Assembly: GCF_003403015.1 (NCBI RefSeq)
Contig: NZ_QURL01000002.1
Location: 496,001-560,000, forward strand
From: Fulvimarina endophytica
GTDB lineage: Bacteria; Pseudomonadota; Alphaproteobacteria; Rhizobiales; Rhizobiaceae
DNA: 64,000 bases
Direction of reading: 5' to 3'
Shown: piece after piece, positions 47,391-55,164 of the stretch
Position numbering within the stretch: the first letter of the stretch is position 1
Layout: the number at the start of each line of letters is the position of its first letter
Made by a program: the position numbers and the translations under genes
The notes under the pieces: model-generated
Seen by the model: only the letters and a program-made list of their open reading frames with translations
What the model was told of the DNA's origin: nothing
Database searches by the model: none

Positions 47391-48479
47391 TCAGAACCGG
47401 ACGCTGTAGTCTTCGGAGAGCCAGTTGGTCAGGAAGTCGCGGGTCGACTGGTCGACCTTGAGTGCCTCCTTCAGGGCCGCATCGGCCTCCGCGCCCACGA
47501 GCTGGTCGTAGACGCCGATCTCCTCGCCCGCGCGCTCGCGGAAGTCGGGCGCCTCGACGATCGTCTTGGCGGCATTGCCATAGGCCTCGATCACGTCCGC
47601 CGGAGCGTCCTTCGGCAGGACCACCATCTTCTGCAGGGAGAAGCCGGCGAGCATGAGCGAGCGCCACGCTTCGTAAGCTTGGCCCTCCGGCGCAGCGCCC
47701 GTCGCGGCCTCATAGAATTCCACGAAGGTCGGAAGCTCGGGGAAGGACGGATCACGCTCGACCGAACCATCGGCGTTGACGACGCCGAGCGAGAAGAGCG
47801 GGACGGCCTTTCCGCTTTCCACCAGCGGCTTCACGCTCGTGAGGTAGGCGGAACTCGTCTGGAAATCGATGCCGGCTTCGCCGCGCTCGAAGGCAAGCCT
47901 GCCGGCGCCCCGGCTCTCCATGCCGAAAACGGGCCTGACGTTGAGGTCCAGCATCTTGAAGGCGAGGAGGACCGGCATTTCCAGCGCGGTCGCGCCCTGG
48001 CTCGCGAAGCGGATCTCGGCCTCGCGCAGCTTCTCGATGTCCTGAGGACCGGTGACGCCGTATTCCGGATTGACGTAGACGACGCCGCCGGTGGGCGATG
48101 CGAGGACCGCGGTCCAGTCGGCATAATCGTAGCGCACGCGCGGATCGCCGAGGATCGCCGGATACTGGGTGGAGGCCGACGTGCCGAGGATCTCCAGCCC
48201 GTCGGAGCCGGCGCGCATGGCGAACTGATTGGCGCCGGTGATCGACCCGCCGCCCGGAACGTTCAGCACGACGACGGTCGGCTTGCCGGGGAGCGTATCG
48301 GCCAGTTGCGGGGCGAAGAACCGCGCCCACACGTCGGTGCCGCCGCCGACGCCGAACGGAATCGTCCATTCGACGGTCTCACCGGCAAAATCGGCCGCAT
48401 GGGACGGCAGCGACGAGGCCGCGATCGCCGATGCGCAGAGCAATGCGGCGAGCGCGCCGCGGATCTTGAACTGTTTCAT
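47391..48479 (-). CDS. TctC-family substrate-binding protein
   Basis: Periplasmic binding protein (Bug/TctC type), 362 residues. Signal peptide ends near SHA-ADFAG (residue 28). Family blocks are VEWTIPFGVGGGTDVWAR, NVPGGGSITGANQF and a C-terminal EVVL-like KMVVLPKDAPADVIEAY. It hands the substrate, probably an organic acid, to the fused permease next door. Longer than the usual 320-330 residues, and the first lobe shows GGGTDVWARFF in place of the common GGxxDxxAR, a normal variation. Confidence 0.9.
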   Translation of the reverse strand: MKQFKIRGALAALLCASAIAASSLPSHAADFAGETVEWTIPFGVGGGTDVWARFFAPQLADTLPGKPTVVVLNVPGGGSITGANQFAMRAGSDGLEILGTSASTQYPAILGDPRVRYDYADWTAVLASPTGGVVYVNPEYGVTGPQDIEKLREAEIRFASQGATALEMPVLLAFKMLDLNVRPVFGMESRGAGRLAFERGEAGIDFQTSSAYLTSVKPLVESGKAVPLFSLGVVNADGSVERDPSFPELPTFVEFYEAATGAAPEGQAYEAWRSLMLAGFSLQKMVVLPKDAPADVIEAYGNAAKTIVEAPDFRERAGEEIGVYDQLVGAEADAALKEALKVDQSTRDFLTNWLSEDYSVRF

Positions 48480-48509
48480 GGTGGTCTCCTCCTTGGATTG
48501 TGCTTGTTA

Positions 48510-49589
48510 TCAGGCCGCTTTGTCGCGGCCGAAGACGTAGCCTTCGAACAGGCGCCGCGCGGTGCGAATGACCGAGACGCGGGTGATTTCGGCCGTATCG
48601 GGATCCTGTTCGATCTCGACCGGCGTGCGCCCGGACGGGTGCTCGATGACGAGCAGGCGGCGTCCCTCCGCGTTGATCGGCGGCAGGTCCGCCAGTTCGC
48701 TCGCGATCGTGCCCTGCGTGCAGCAGGCGGCGGCGATGCAGACCGCTCCGGTGATCGCGACGGCGGTGTGGCAGGAATGGGGCATGAAATAACGGGCGCG
48801 GATCGTGCCGCCGTCTGCGGCGGGCGAGAGCAGGATGGGCTTGGGTATGACCATGTTCGCCACGTCGCCGAGGCCCATCATGCGGCCTGCGGTGAGGCGC
48901 AGGCCTTCGAGCCCTGCCAGGAATTCGCGATCGGCATCGAGTTCGGCCGGGCGCTCGCCGCCGGTCTTGCCGAAGCTGCGGGCGTCGGCGAGCATCGCGG
49001 CGACGGCCATGTCGAACAGGCTGACATCGATCCCGTCGACGACGCTTCTAGGGCCCCCGTCTGGCAGGAGCCGCCCGGTCTTCGATCCCGCCGCGTCGAG
49101 AAAGGCGAGGCGAATGGGCGCGGCCGTGCCGGGAACGCCGGCAATGGCGCTTTCACCCTCGTAATTGACGACCCCGCCGGGCGTCTCCACCAGCGACTCG
49201 ATCAGCTTGCCGGTGTTCACGTTGTGGATGACGACCCGGGTTTCGGCGCCGTCCGCCGGAACCAGCCCCGCCTCGATGGCGAAGGGGCCGACCGCTGCCA
49301 GCATGTTGCCGCAGTTCGGGGCGGTGTCGACGAGCGCGCGGACGACGTCGACCTGGGCGAAGAGATAATCGACATCGGCGCCGGGCACGCTGCCTGGGCC
49401 CACGATCGCGACCTTGCTGGTCAGGGGATTGCCGCCGCCGATCCCATCGATCTGAAGCGGGTGGCCCGAGCCCATGACGGACAGGAGAAACGCATCGCGC
49501 GAGGCAGCATCGCTCGGCAGATCCGAGGCCAGGAAGATGGGGCCACGCGACGTACCACCGCGCATCAGAACGCAAGGGATCTTCGGCAT
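48510..49589 (-). CDS. PrpF-family isomerase, 4-oxalomesaconate tautomerase-like
   Basis: A 359-residue cytoplasmic isomerase of the PrpF/diaminopimelate-epimerase fold. MRGGTSRGPIFLASDLP, IDGIGGGNPLTSKVAIV and NCGNMLAAVGPFAIE are the family blocks; PHSCHTAVAITGAVCIA carries the second Cys. The nearest characterised types are GalD (4-oxalomesaconate keto-enol tautomerase of gallate breakdown) and PrpF (aconitate isomerase in propionate use). First gene of the run with a TTT transporter and a divergent LysR gene, so a tricarboxylate-like substrate is inferred. No gal or prp genes are nearby. Confidence 0.85.
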   Translation of the reverse strand: MPKIPCVLMRGGTSRGPIFLASDLPSDAASRDAFLLSVMGSGHPLQIDGIGGGNPLTSKVAIVGPGSVPGADVDYLFAQVDVVRALVDTAPNCGNMLAAVGPFAIEAGLVPADGAETRVVIHNVNTGKLIESLVETPGGVVNYEGESAIAGVPGTAAPIRLAFLDAAGSKTGRLLPDGGPRSVVDGIDVSLFDMAVAAMLADARSFGKTGGERPAELDADREFLAGLEGLRLTAGRMMGLGDVANMVIPKPILLSPAADGGTIRARYFMPHSCHTAVAITGAVCIAAACCTQGTIASELADLPPINAEGRRLLVIEHPSGRTPVEIEQDPDTAEITRVSVIRTARRLFEGYVFGRDKAA

Positions 49590-49657
49590 CTTTTGGACTT
49601 TCTGGCTGGGTCCGGCGTCGGCGCCGGAAGTGAGCCTTACTTGTCAAAGATGCTGCG

Positions 49658-49672
49658 TTGTGTGAAATGCAA
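49658..49672. promoter_or_regulatory. Candidate LysR operator between tautomerase and lysR genes
   Basis: TTG-TGTGAAATG-CAA, a dyad with TTG/CAA ends that contains a T-N11-A core, as in LysR-type boxes. It is in the AT-rich 111-base divergent gap, 29 bases before the lysR start. Confidence 0.4.
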
Positions 49673-49700
49673 TTAGTTGAATGATTGATGTGTTACTCGC

Positions 49701-50594
49701 ATGAATGTTGAACTGGATGATCTGAAGGCCTTCGTGAAGACGGCGGAGATGCGCAGCTTTCGCGCCGCCGCCGAGACCATTCACCTGTCCCAGCCCGCCT
49801 TGACGCGCCGGATCCAGAAACTCGAGGCGACGCTGGGCGTGCCCTTGCTGGAGCGGACGACGCGGCGCATCGAACTGACCGCCGTCGGCCGCGATTTTCT
49901 TCCCCGTGCGCGCCGTCTCCTCGATGATCTCGAGACGTCCCTGCTGACGGTTCAGGAAATCGCGCAGCGCCGCTCGGGCCAGGTCAACATCGCCTGCATC
50001 CCGACAGCCGCCTATTATTTTCTGCCCGATGTCATCTCGGCCTTCAGCGAGGCCTATCCCTCCATTCGCGTGCGCATCGTCGATGCCGGCGCGAACGAGG
50101 TCCTTCAGGGCGTTCTGAACCGTGAGGTCGATTTCGGGATCACGCTCACGGGCGCGGACGATCCGGACGTCGCCTTCGAACCGCTGGTCGAAGAGCCGTT
50201 CATGCTGGCTTGTCGGAACGACCATCCTCTGGCCGAGCAGGAGGTAGTGCAGTGGGAGGATCTCGCGGAGCACCGCTTCATCACAGTGGGCCGGGCGAGC
50301 GGCAATCGGCTGATTCTGGATCTCGGGCTCGCGAAATCGGGTTTCAGGCCGAGATGGTTCTACGAGGTGCAGCACCTCTCGACATCGCTCGGCCTCGTGG
50401 AGGCCGGTCTCGGGGTCGCGGCCCTGCCGAAGATGTCGCTTCCCTCAGGCCCCCATCCGCTCATCGCAAGCCGCCCGCTTGTCGACCCGGTGGTGATGAG
50501 AACGGTCGGCCTCGTCCGACGGCCGGGGGCGCGGCTCTCGCCCGCGAGCGAGCGTTTCCACGAAATGCTGCTGACGCGCTGGCGGACGCCATAG
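49701..50594 (+). CDS. LysR-family transcriptional regulator
   Basis: A 297-residue regulator. The N-terminal helix-turn-helix shows LDDLKAFVKTAEMRSFRAAAETIHLSQPALTRRIQKLE, the typical LysR pattern, and residues 90-297 form the effector-binding domain. Divergent from the tautomerase-tctC-tctAB run, which it most likely controls in response to the imported acid. Start ATG 49701. No gene is seen in the following 50595-50832. Confidence 0.93.
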   Translation: MNVELDDLKAFVKTAEMRSFRAAAETIHLSQPALTRRIQKLEATLGVPLLERTTRRIELTAVGRDFLPRARRLLDDLETSLLTVQEIAQRRSGQVNIACIPTAAYYFLPDVISAFSEAYPSIRVRIVDAGANEVLQGVLNREVDFGITLTGADDPDVAFEPLVEEPFMLACRNDHPLAEQEVVQWEDLAEHRFITVGRASGNRLILDLGLAKSGFRPRWFYEVQHLSTSLGLVEAGLGVAALPKMSLPSGPHPLIASRPLVDPVVMRTVGLVRRPGARLSPASERFHEMLLTRWRTP

Positions 50595-50832
50595 GGTCAG
50601 CCTTGCCTATGCGGTTCTCTCGGACCTGATGCCGAAGGCCCACGCGCCCGGCAATGCACGGGTATCAGGCCGAAGCCAGCATCCGGCGCGATGCGTGGGG
50701 CATCAAAACGGTGGCACCGACCGTCTGTCGCGACCCGGTCTCGCTGGCGCCGCACCAAGGCGCCCGGATGCTTCCGTTCGCCTCGCTCAACCGCCGCCTT
50801 GCGAGAGGCCGAGACAGGCCGGCGGAACGACC

Positions 50833-50863
50833 GTCACCGCCCTCGGCAGGCGAGGGCGGTGAC
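50833..50863 (-). terminator. Terminator of the small gene at 50872
   Basis: A perfect 13-bp stem (GTCACCGCCCTCG and CGAGGGCGGTGAC, 5-base loop) starting eight bases after the stop codon of the minus-strand small gene. T tail is short, but the stem is strong. Confidence 0.7.
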
Positions 50864-50871
50864 AGCCGCGA

Positions 50872-51006
50872 TCAGCGGCGCAGATCGGGATTGTTGCGGT
50901 AGAATTCGTCGCGCAGGCGCCTGGCTTCGCGGATGCTGTCGACGAAGCCGAAAAAGGCGCTGCTGATGCGGTTCGAACGTTCGGTTTCGCTACGCTTCTC
51001 GGTCAT
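50872..51006 (-). CDS. Small basic protein of 44 residues, unknown function
   Basis: Not listed among longer reading frames. ATG 51006 follows GGAG by six bases on the coding strand and the frame closes with TGA at 50872-50874. The product starts MTEKRSETERSNRIS, then AFFGFVDSIREARR, then LRDEFYRNNPDLRR. A hydrophobic patch (AFFGFVDSI) followed by an amphipathic Arg-rich helix suggests membrane or nucleic-acid contact. A 13-bp terminator follows and an 8-bp inverted repeat lies in the leader, so it has a compact transcript of its own. I do not recognise the family. Confidence 0.6.
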   Translation of the reverse strand: MTEKRSETERSNRISSAFFGFVDSIREARRLRDEFYRNNPDLRR

Positions 51007-51335
51007 GGGAATCTCCGTCCGAAGTCCAGCGGCATCGCTTGAGCGGGATCCGCTGGAGGGTGAGTTCAGTCGGATTGAAAATGGCCCTTTCCCTCCCGGG
51101 CCGCCAGATGCTGCAGTGCAAACAAGCCATGCGCTTCACGCGCGGCTACCGCTCTGTCGAGGACATGGCGAAGTGCGGGAGGCGCAGTCGCCGCCTGTCG
51201 CAAGAACGATCCGGATGGGTTCGGTCGTCACGGCCAAACCTAGGCGTCCGACATCCGGGTTTCTTCCCGATCGCCAGAATGGCCGGCCAATTTTCAAGGA
51301 CGTAAGTGAGAAACCCCGAAGGGCAGGGGCCTGAA
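51007..51335. other. Leader region of the small gene and spacer to tRNA-Val
   Basis: A 329-base gap. It contains an inverted repeat TCCAGCGG (51025-51032) / CCGCTGGA (51050-51057), in the leader of the small gene, 18 bases before its start codon. Several overlapping frames of 60-130 codons run through the rest, but none has a good start site or conserved sequence, so no other gene is called. Confidence 0.4.
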
Positions 51336-51410
51336 TGGTGGGCGCGACAGGGATTGAACCTGTGACCCCCTCGGTGTGAACGAGGTGCTCTCCCGCTGAG
51401 CTACGCGCCC
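51336..51410 (-). tRNA. tRNA-Val (anticodon CAC)
   Basis: Read on the minus strand: acceptor stem GGGCGCG with CGCGCCC, D arm TAGCTCAGCGGGAGAGCA, anticodon stem CCTCG/CGAGG with loop TTCACAC (anticodon CAC, reads GTG), T arm GGGTCACAGGTTCAATCC, and an encoded CCA end at 51336-51338. All stems pair. A single tRNA without neighbouring RNA genes and with no integrase nearby. Confidence 0.96.
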
Positions 51411-51541
51411 GGTGCTTGTCCTGTATGTCGTTCCGCGCTCGGACGCAAGCCCGGGTTTCGTCCGGTCGTCCGCTTGCCGAAAATGGAGGCGGGGGACGGG
51501 GTTGTCGCGCGGGGTTGCCCGAACGCCCGGGGCCCCGTGTC

Positions 51542-52174
51542 TCAGGGGGATGGTTCGGCGGAGGCTTCGCGCAGATTGCGCAGAAGCGCCTTGCGCAGCC
51601 TCATATCGATCTCGCGTCCCTCGACGATGTCGAATTCGCGCTGGGCGCGCTCGTGCCAGGCGAGATATCGCTCCATCACCCGATTGGCCTTTTCTTCCAT
51701 CTGCCGGCAGGTCGGCTCGGGGCGCAGGTTGCGCAAAACGCTTTCGAGGCGCTTCAGATAGTTGATGGCGATCTCGCTGTGCTGTTTCTCGTGCCGGGCG
51801 ATGTCGTCGGCGAGCGTGCGCCAGACGATGCTGGCATGGGGCTCGGCCGTCTTGCGGCGGACCCATCGGGGAAGGGTGGTCTTCAATTCGAGATGGATAT
51901 CGGTCTCGGCGACCTCGCAGCCGCGCGGCACACGGCGATAGCCGACCTCACCGTCGAACCGGACGGAGGTCGCGCCCGGATGGCGCTGGCCGGAACCGCC
52001 CAGAATCGGTCCCGACTGACTGAGACTGCGATCGATCTCCGCCAGGCTGTCCCCACGCACCTTGAAATATTCCGTGGATTGGGAGATCCGGCCCGCCGTG
52101 GCAGGTGCCCCGAGGGACGCGAGACAGAGCGCCGCCGCAAGAACGCGGAAGGGGCGGGCGATCAATTGAACCAT
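51542..52174 (-). CDS. DUF922-type exported putative zinc protease
   Basis: A 210-residue secreted protein with a signal peptide (ending near PATAG, residue 28). HEKQH (His128 to His132) fits the zinc-protease pattern HExxH, and the preceding blocks TEYFKVRGDSLAEIDRSLSQSGPI and GYRRVPRGC are like the DUF922 family. DUF922 proteins are annotated as predicted Zn-dependent proteases without proven substrate. It stands alone between the tRNA and folP. Confidence 0.78.
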   Translation of the reverse strand: MVQLIARPFRVLAAALCLASLGAPATAGRISQSTEYFKVRGDSLAEIDRSLSQSGPILGGSGQRHPGATSVRFDGEVGYRRVPRGCEVAETDIHLELKTTLPRWVRRKTAEPHASIVWRTLADDIARHEKQHSEIAINYLKRLESVLRNLRPEPTCRQMEEKANRVMERYLAWHERAQREFDIVEGREIDMRLRKALLRNLREASAEPSP

Positions 52175-52367
52175 AGGGCCGAGAAGCCTTCCGAAAGCAG
52201 GAATGCCGGGATGCTAAGTGGCTTTCCCGTGAAGGACAATGCCGCGCGGCGCGCGTTCCTGCCTCATGCTTAAGCAAGAAGGTGACGCCGCCTTCGATTG
52301 CAGGGACCTGCGCGAAGGTCTAACTGCGCAGGCAGGGAAACCGCGCTGACGGGGAGGTTCTACGACC

Positions 52368-53228
52368 ATGCAGGTGATCGAGCCCAAGGGTGGACGCTGG
52401 CAAGTCGGCCATGGCCGGCACATCGATCTCGGCCAGCGCGCCTGCATCATGGGAATTCTCAACGCGACGCCCGACAGCTTCTCGGATGGCGGCCGCTATG
52501 CCAGCGTCGAGGCCGCGGTCGCCGAGAGCCTGCGCATGGTGGAGGAGGGGGCGACGATCATCGATATCGGCGGCGAGTCCACGCGGCCCGGTGCCGTTCC
52601 CGTCGATGCCGCCGAGGAGCAGCGGCGCATCCTGCCGGTGATCGAGGAACTGTCGCAGCGCTCCGACTGCATCATCTCGGTCGATACCTACAGGGCAGAA
52701 ACCGCGCGGCTCGCCATTGAGGCCGGCGCGCACATCGTCAACGATGTCTGGGGCGCGCAGAAGGATCCCGAGATCGCCAAGGTGGCCGCCGAGACCGGAT
52801 CGGGTCTCTGCCTGATGCATACCGGCCGCGAGCGCGAAAAACTCCCGGACGTGATCGAGGACCAGTTTCACTTCCTGCGCCGATCTCTCGAGATCGCCGA
52901 GGAGGCTGGGGTCGCGCGCGAGGCGATCGTGCTCGATCCGGGCTTCGGCTTCGAGAAGGACGGCCCCGAAAATCTCGTGCTTCTCGCGCGCTTCGACGAG
53001 GTGCTGGCGCTCGGTTACCCGGTTCTCGTCGGAACCAGCCGCAAGCGGTTCGTGCGCACCGATCCCGAGGGGCGCCTGCCGAACCCTGACCACACGACCG
53101 CCGCGACCTCGGCACTCTTGCGCGAGCGCGGCGCCGACATCTTCCGGGTGCACGACGTCGGCATCAATCGCGATGCGCTGTTCATTGCCGATGCCATGCG
53201 CCGGGCGATGCGGGGCGAGCGCTGGTGA
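52368..53228 (+). CDS. folP: Dihydropteroate synthase
   Basis: Joins p-aminobenzoate to the pterin diphosphate in folate synthesis; the sulfonamide target. 286 residues with GILNATPDSFSDGG, GGESTRPGA, SVDTYRAE, NDVWG, DPGFGFEK, GTSRKRF and FRVHDV, the complete set of family motifs. ATG 52368 follows GGGGAGG. The stop overlaps folK by four bases (GTGA). Confidence 0.97.
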   Translation: MQVIEPKGGRWQVGHGRHIDLGQRACIMGILNATPDSFSDGGRYASVEAAVAESLRMVEEGATIIDIGGESTRPGAVPVDAAEEQRRILPVIEELSQRSDCIISVDTYRAETARLAIEAGAHIVNDVWGAQKDPEIAKVAAETGSGLCLMHTGREREKLPDVIEDQFHFLRRSLEIAEEAGVAREAIVLDPGFGFEKDGPENLVLLARFDEVLALGYPVLVGTSRKRFVRTDPEGRLPNPDHTTAATSALLRERGADIFRVHDVGINRDALFIADAMRRAMRGERW

Positions 53229-53731
53229 CCGCTCTACGCGCGATCCTCGCCCTCGGCGGCAATGTTGGCGACGTGGCGCGAACGATGGCCGATGCCCTGA
53301 ACACGCTCTGCGATCGCGACGATCTTCGGATCGTCTCGGTCTCCCGCCTGTTCTCGACCCCGCCCTGGGGCAAGACGGATCAGCCCGACTTCATCAATGC
53401 CTGCGCCGTCGTCGAGACGGAGCTGTCGCCCCTGGCGCTGCTCGATCTCTGCCTCTCGACGGAGCGCGATCACGGCCGCGAGCGCGGGGAGCGGTGGGGG
53501 CCGAGAACCCTCGACCTCGATCTCATCGACTATGACGGCCGCAGGATCGAGGAGGACCGGCTCCAGCTGCCCCATCCGAGAGCCTTGGAGCGGGCTTTCG
53601 TGCTGGTGCCGCTCCTCGACATCGATCCGGATCTCAGCCTTGCGGGCATCCGCATATCGGAGCGCGCGGCGGGCCTTGCTGGCGACGGGATCCGTCCGAT
53701 CAGCGAGACCGGCGACTGGTGGGTGCGATAG
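53225..53731 (+). CDS. folK: 2-amino-4-hydroxy-6-hydroxymethyldihydropteridine diphosphokinase
   Basis: Makes the pterin diphosphate used by FolP. 168 residues with LALGGNVGD, the loop SVSRLFSTPPWG, and RERGERWGPRTLDLDLIDYD (metal-binding Asp residues). GTG 53225 overlaps folP. The dihydroneopterin aldolase gene folB, usually between folP and folK in this order of bacteria, is not here. Confidence 0.96.
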   Translation: MTALRAILALGGNVGDVARTMADALNTLCDRDDLRIVSVSRLFSTPPWGKTDQPDFINACAVVETELSPLALLDLCLSTERDHGRERGERWGPRTLDLDLIDYDGRRIEEDRLQLPHPRALERAFVLVPLLDIDPDLSLAGIRISERAAGLAGDGIRPISETGDWWVR

Positions 53732-53900
53732 GGCGCGGGCTCGGCTCCCGGGCCCTGTCATCGGGTCCGGATATCGGCTCCGACGGGTGGCCGGAGCGCG
53801 AAGGATCGCGAAAGGCTGCCGATCTATCGTCTTCCGGCGGGTTTCTGTATGGGTTTCCCATGGCGGCAGACCGATGATCCAGGCTGATGGCGGAGAGTGA

Positions 53901-54386
53901 ATGGACCGGCTCGACAAGAAAATCCTGAGGCTTCTCCAGGCCGATACGACGCTCGCCGTCGCCGATGTCGCCAAGCGGGTGGGATTGTCCACGACGCCCT
54001 GCTGGCGCCGGATCCAGAAGCTGGAAGAGGAAGGCGTCATCAAGCGCCGGGTCGCGATCCTCGATCCGGACAAGGTCAACACCCGCGTCACGGTCTTCGT
54101 CTCGATCCGCACGAACTCCCATTCGACCGAATGGCTGAGGCGCTTCTCCGAGGTCGTCACGACCTTCCCGGAAGTTCTCGAATTCTACCGCATGAGCGGT
54201 GAGGTGGACTATCTCCTGCGCGTCGTCGTGCCGGACATCGCGGCCTACGACGCCTTCTACAAGCGGCTGATCGAAAAGATCGAGATCCGCGACGTCTCCT
54301 CGGCCTTCGCGATGGAGCGCATCAAGTCCACGACAGAGCTTCCCCTCGATTACATGGTCTTCGACAAGGAGACCCGCGAGAGCTGA
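53901..54386 (+). CDS. Lrp/AsnC-family transcriptional regulator
   Basis: A 161-residue regulator. N-terminal helix-turn-helix MDRLDKKILRLLQADTTLAV with VGLSTTPCWRRIQKLEEEGVI, then the RAM ligand domain. It is like many rhizobial Lrp-type amino acid regulators; target genes unknown. No operon partner. Confidence 0.92.
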   Translation: MDRLDKKILRLLQADTTLAVADVAKRVGLSTTPCWRRIQKLEEEGVIKRRVAILDPDKVNTRVTVFVSIRTNSHSTEWLRRFSEVVTTFPEVLEFYRMSGEVDYLLRVVVPDIAAYDAFYKRLIEKIEIRDVSSAFAMERIKSTTELPLDYMVFDKETRES

Positions 54387-54421
54387 CAAGTCCACGCCCG
54401 TCTCGCGGCCGGGAATGGCCG

Positions 54422-55003
54422 TCAGTCCTCGATATGGCGCAGGCCCGCGCGGAAGTAGTCGTAGCCGGTGATCAGCGTGATGAGCGCCGCGATCCAGAGG
54501 AAGGCGATGCCGATTTCCGTGACGTTCGGGATGACCTTGTCGCCGGCAGGACCGGCAAGAAGGATGGCGAGTGCGACCATCTGAAAGGTGGTCTTCCACT
54601 TGGCGAGGCGGGTGACGGGGACCGATACCTTCAATTCCGCGAGATATTCGCGAAGTCCGGAAACGAGGATCTCCCGGCACAGGATCACGATGGCCGCCCA
54701 GAGCGTCCAACCCGCGATCGTCCCCTCCGCCGCAAGCAGCAGAAGAACGGCCGCGACGAGGAGCTTGTCGGCGATCGGGTCCAGCATGCGTCCGATCGTC
54801 GACTGCTGCTGCCAGGCCCGCGCGAGATAGCCGTCGAAATAATCGGTGATGGAAGCAAGGACGAAGATCGTCAGGGCCGACCAGCGTGCATAGTCCGGAC
54901 TCTTCAGCGAACCTTCCAGGAAGAAGCAGACGACCACCAGCGGCACGCAGGCGATGCGGGCATAGGTGAGAAGATTGGGAACGCTGTATGTGGTCCGAGA
55001 CAT
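54422..55003 (-). CDS. pgsA: CDP-diacylglycerol--glycerol-3-phosphate 3-phosphatidyltransferase
   Basis: Starts phosphatidylglycerol synthesis in the inner membrane. 193 residues with four to six hydrophobic segments. The alcohol-phosphatidyltransferase motif is seen as TDYFDGYLAR followed by GRMLDPIADK (the D-x2-DG-x2-AR-x8-G-x3-D-x3-D pattern). The minus-strand gene follows uvrC after a 161-base gap. Confidence 0.95.
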   Translation of the reverse strand: MSRTTYSVPNLLTYARIACVPLVVVCFFLEGSLKSPDYARWSALTIFVLASITDYFDGYLARAWQQQSTIGRMLDPIADKLLVAAVLLLLAAEGTIAGWTLWAAIVILCREILVSGLREYLAELKVSVPVTRLAKWKTTFQMVALAILLAGPAGDKVIPNVTEIGIAFLWIAALITLITGYDYFRAGLRHIED

Positions 55004-55164
55004 GAAGAGGGCATTCGACTCGTTGGAGAAAAACAGGGTTCGACCCGTTCTGAGTTAGGCACCCACAAAGCTCTTCAAAGGCATCGGGTCAACCATTTCC
55101 GAATGTTTAGGTGAAGAACCGAGCCGGCCTGCGGGCACCGGCCCGAATCCCGCCATCGGCAGTT

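Noticed and set aside
50629..50902. Two 77-82 codon frames after lysR
   Set aside because: Overlap each other and the terminator; no good start site or conserved sequence.
51336..51410. tRNA-Val as an integration site
   Set aside because: No integrase gene and no repeated tRNA 3' end seen in the window.
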